Position numbers and translations under genes: made by a program. Source: Planctomycetaceae bacterium (lineage in GTDB: Bacteria; Planctomycetota; Planctomycetia; Pirellulales; UBA1268). Taken from it: a stretch of 6,445 nt of DNA. Shown piece after piece: positions 6,365 to 6,445 of this stretch (position 1 is the stretch's first letter; every line of letters begins with the position of its first letter). The DNA lies in contig CANGIH010000152.1 of NCBI GenBank assembly GCA_947453875.1, positions 1 through 6,445 on the forward strand, read 5' to 3'. Below the pieces are notes generated by a model. The model ran no database searches and was not told where the DNA came from. It saw only the letters and a list, made by a program, of their open reading frames with translations.

Positions 6365-6445
6365 TTGACCATCGAGCCTCCCGTCGCCGCGGATTCCGCG
6401 GGCGGCGCCGCCGAGACGACCTTCGCGTCGCTCGGTCTCTCCCCC
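6365..6445 (+). CDS. Probable DEAD-box RNA helicase, RhlE-like, N-terminal fragment (3' end outside window)
   Basis: Only 27 codons are visible, running to the window edge. The frame starts with TTG at 6365, the only ATG/GTG/TTG codon in this frame between the preceding gene's stop and the window end. A short Pro/Ala/Gly-rich lead is followed by TTFASLGLSP at residues 18-27. The F-x-x-LGL pattern is the stretch just before the Q motif of DEAD-box RNA helicases, and RhlE-type proteins often begin almost directly with it. The Q motif, Walker A and DEAD box would lie outside the window, so the identification rests on about ten residues. No clear Shine-Dalgarno sequence precedes the TTG. Confidence 0.5.
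   Translation, partial: MTIEPPVAADSAGGAAETTFASLGLSP

Overview
The window is GC-rich, with G/C-heavy third codon positions, and is densely packed with bacterial chromosomal genes. Gene content fits a planctomycete-like or similar high-GC Gram-negative lineage: a DUF2339/DUF3999 envelope pair, a bacterial-type PEP carboxylase, a Dabb-domain protein and an RhlE-like helicase start. That placement is an inference from general character, not a diagnostic marker. I see no insertion sequence, phage gene, CRISPR array, tRNA or rRNA, and no compositional break suggesting transfer.

Layout. (1) Bases 1-2291, plus strand: the C-terminal part of a multi-pass DUF2339 membrane protein, cut by the window edge, overlaps by ATGA the start of a complete DUF3999 protein with a signal peptide and a C-terminal anchor. 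The two look translationally coupled. (2) Bases 2293-5535, minus strand: a complete phosphoenolpyruvate carboxylase gene (ppc), followed 102 bp downstream by a small Dabb-domain protein. The Dabb gene ends one base from the end of the DUF3999 gene, so the two transcription units meet tail to tail. (3) Bases 5536-5782: a divergent intergenic region of about 250 bp with promoter-like elements, an 11-bp direct repeat and a 12-bp perfect palindrome. (4) Bases 5783-6286, plus strand: an unrecognised membrane protein of about 167 residues. (5) Bases 6287-6364: a short gap with a tetraloop hairpin, an inverted repeat around a -10-like element and a T-rich tract. (6) Bases 6365-6445, plus strand: the first 27 codons of a probable DEAD-box RNA helicase with a TTG start.

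Functionally, ppc is an anaplerotic enzyme supplying oxaloacetate to the TCA cycle. The DUF2339/DUF3999 pair is an uncharacterised, probably envelope-located membrane system. The other genes have no obvious pathway link to these. The window reads mostly as ordinary housekeeping chromosome. The points most worth a second look are a changed residue at the presumed aspartate-inhibitor site of the carboxylase, the repeated TGnTACACT promoter-like element, and the orphan membrane protein. I found no convincing evidence of a new multi-gene system.
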